This document shows positions 62,001 to 64,000 of a stretch of 64,000 bases of DNA, piece after piece (position 1 is the first letter of the stretch; every line of letters begins with the position of its first letter). Under the pieces are notes generated by a model. The model had not been told where the DNA came from. It saw only the letters and a program-made list of their open reading frames with translations, and did no database searches. Location of the stretch: assembly GCA_029783825.1 (NCBI GenBank), contig JAREIK010002979.1, forward strand, positions 1,109,101-1,173,100. Direction: 5' to 3'. This stretch comes from Sapria himalayana (lineage: Eukaryota; Streptophyta; Magnoliopsida; Malpighiales; Rafflesiaceae). A program made the translations under genes and the position numbers.

Positions 62001-64000
62001 ATAATGACATAAATAGATAAAGAAATGAACAAATTGATAACTAGATTGGTAGATATATAGAAAGATAGTTAGATAAATAAAAAGATATATAGATAGATAG
62101 GTAAAAAGATTGATTAATAGAAAAATAACAGATAGATAGTTAGTTAGATAGTTGGATAGACAGATAGATAGATTGATTGATTAAATAGATAGATAGAGAT
62201 AGACATATAGACAAATAGCCATATAGACAAGTAGAGATATAGATTGATAGATAGATAGATATATAGACTAATTGATTGATAGATAGATAAACATATAAAC
62301 ATATAAATGTATAAAAAATAGATAAATAGATCGACAGAGAAACACAGAGAGATGGACAGATAGATAGATAGAGATATAAAATGATAGACTAAAAAGAAAT
62401 ACTCAGATAGATAGATAGACAAATATATACTTAGACATATAGATAGATATATAGATATACTTATTTATAAATAACTAGATATATAAATAGATAGATAAAT
62501 AGATGTCTACATAGATAGATATACAAATACACAAAAATACAAAGCTAGATACACAAAGAGATTGATAGCACCTAGATAGACTTATAGAAAGAAGGATAGA
62601 TATATAGATTGGTAGATAGATTTGTAGATAGACCGCTAGATAGAAAGATAGATTCATACATATATAGATAGGCAGATAAACATATAGAATGATAGAGAGA
62701 CAGACAGACAGACAGCCATATAGATAGATAGATAAACTAAAAGATAGATAGATAGAAGGATAGATAAATAGATAGCTAGATTTATAGATAGATAGATAGA
62801 TGGATGGATAGAAAGATAGGCAGATAGATAGATAGACATATAGATAGCTAGACAAATAGATAGGTAGAATAATAAATAGACATAAAAATAGAATGATAGA
62901 TAGATAGATGAATATATAAATAGAAAGATAGATAGATTCATTATTAGGTGGATAGAAAGAAAGACAGTTAGATAGTTTGATAGATAGATAGTTTGATGTA
63001 TAAATATATAGATAAAAAGATATACGGTTAGATAGTTACATAGATAGAAATATAGAAATATAGACATTTACATAAATAAACAAATAAAAAGATCAATATA
63101 TGGATAGATTGACAAATAGATATATAGATATATATATATATAGCTTGATAGATAGATAAATAGATAAAAAGACAAATAGACAAATAGAAATATAGAAAGA
63201 CAGATAGCCAAATATAAATATAGATAGATATATAGATATACAGATAAATTGATAGACTAATAGACTGATAGACAACTAGATAAATAGACAGATAGACATA
63301 TAGACAGATATACAGATAGATAGTTAGATAGATATATAGATATACATGTTGACACAAGGCGCATAGACAAATAATTATATAGATATAGAGGTAGATACAC
63401 AGATAGAAACGTAGACACAAAGATACATAGACAAATAGATAGATCTAGAGATAAATAAATAAAATTATAGACTAATAGACAAATAGGCTAATAGATAATT
63501 AGATAAAAAGATAGATAGGCACATAGAATGATAATCAAATAGATGGATAGATAGTAAGATAAATAAATAAACAATTAAAAACATAAGGAAATAGACAATA
63601 GACAAATAGACAGATAGATTGCTAGAATTATAGACAAGTTGATAGATAAATAGATAAATTGATAGATACATCGATATATAGATAAAAAGATACATAGATA
63701 GATAGATAGACAGACAGAGATATATAAATAGATAGATAGATAGATATTATATAAAAGATAGATTGATAAATGGATCGACAAATAGACATATAAAGAGATA
63801 GAGAGATATATATATATATATATACATATAGATAGATAAATAGATATATAGATTTATATATAGATATATCGATGAATAATGAGATAATAGATATAAAAAT
63901 AGATAGAAAGATATATAGACAGATAGATAGACAGCTAGATAGTCAGATATCCAGATAAAAATAGAGACAAAAATATAGATAGATAGATAGATAGAATTAT
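56671..64000. repeat. Degenerate (GATA)n array, continues past the window
   Basis: The + strand is degenerate GATA/GACA/AATA to the last base. It includes (AT)n at 59012-59059 and (TA) at about 63808-63823, (GA) at about 57610-57622, and a short inverted TCTA patch at 58553-58572. Minus-strand S-I-Y-L frames are artefacts. Confidence 0.95.
59012..59059. repeat. (AT)n microsatellite, ~24 units
   Basis: Uninterrupted AT dinucleotides within the GATA array, the longest pure AT run in the array portions of the window. Confidence 0.95.

Noticed and set aside
56631..63781. Minus-strand open frames in the last GATA array
   Set aside because: Repeat artefact as above.

Overview
This is AT-rich, transposon-dominated intergenic DNA from a flowering-plant nuclear genome. 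The plant call rests on three things read in the sequence: CACTA (En/Spm) termini with a decayed TNP2-type transposase, a captured fragment of a plant R2R3-MYB gene, and captured exons of a plant cytosolic pyruvate kinase. The exact clade cannot be told. No intact host gene, tRNA, rRNA or CRISPR array was seen. All homologies and copy alignments here were made by eye.

About a third of the window (roughly 22 kb) is degenerate tetranucleotide array, (TCTA)n on the + strand at about 168-3694 and 4886-6220, and (GATA)n on the + strand at about 18970-19907, 28328-37731 and 56671-64000. The many long open frames in these arrays (endless S-I-Y-L) are artefacts of a stop-free 4-bp repeat and are not annotated as genes.

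Between the arrays lie CACTA elements and fragments. The best is a 15.6-kb element at 37732-53370 with matching CACTA termini, a TAA target duplication, subterminal repeats, an internal ~0.53-kb satellite, a TNP2 pseudogene (44968-48500), and three tandem ~0.9-1.2 kb units that each carry a GGCAGC-type trinucleotide island and a palindrome cluster. A second probable element lies on the minus strand (terminus 19908, opposite arm truncated at about 28327). The region 3695-17232 is a mosaic of several CACTA arms.

The 11036-17232 part of that mosaic holds the most interesting cargo: an intron-bearing pyruvate kinase fragment (+ strand, 12499-15135) and an R2R3-MYB fragment (- strand, 15754-16015), between a CACTA left-arm copy and a CACTA right terminus. 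This looks like gene capture by a CACTA element. Downstream are an internally deleted TNP2 fragment (minus strand) and a 421-bp GC-rich hAT-type element inserted cleanly into a 21-bp minisatellite (18031-18606).

The main unexplained pattern is that all four recognised CACTA 5'-CACTA ends on the + strand (3695, 6221, 19908, 37732) directly abut tetranucleotide arrays, and a truncated fifth arm also breaks straight into one.
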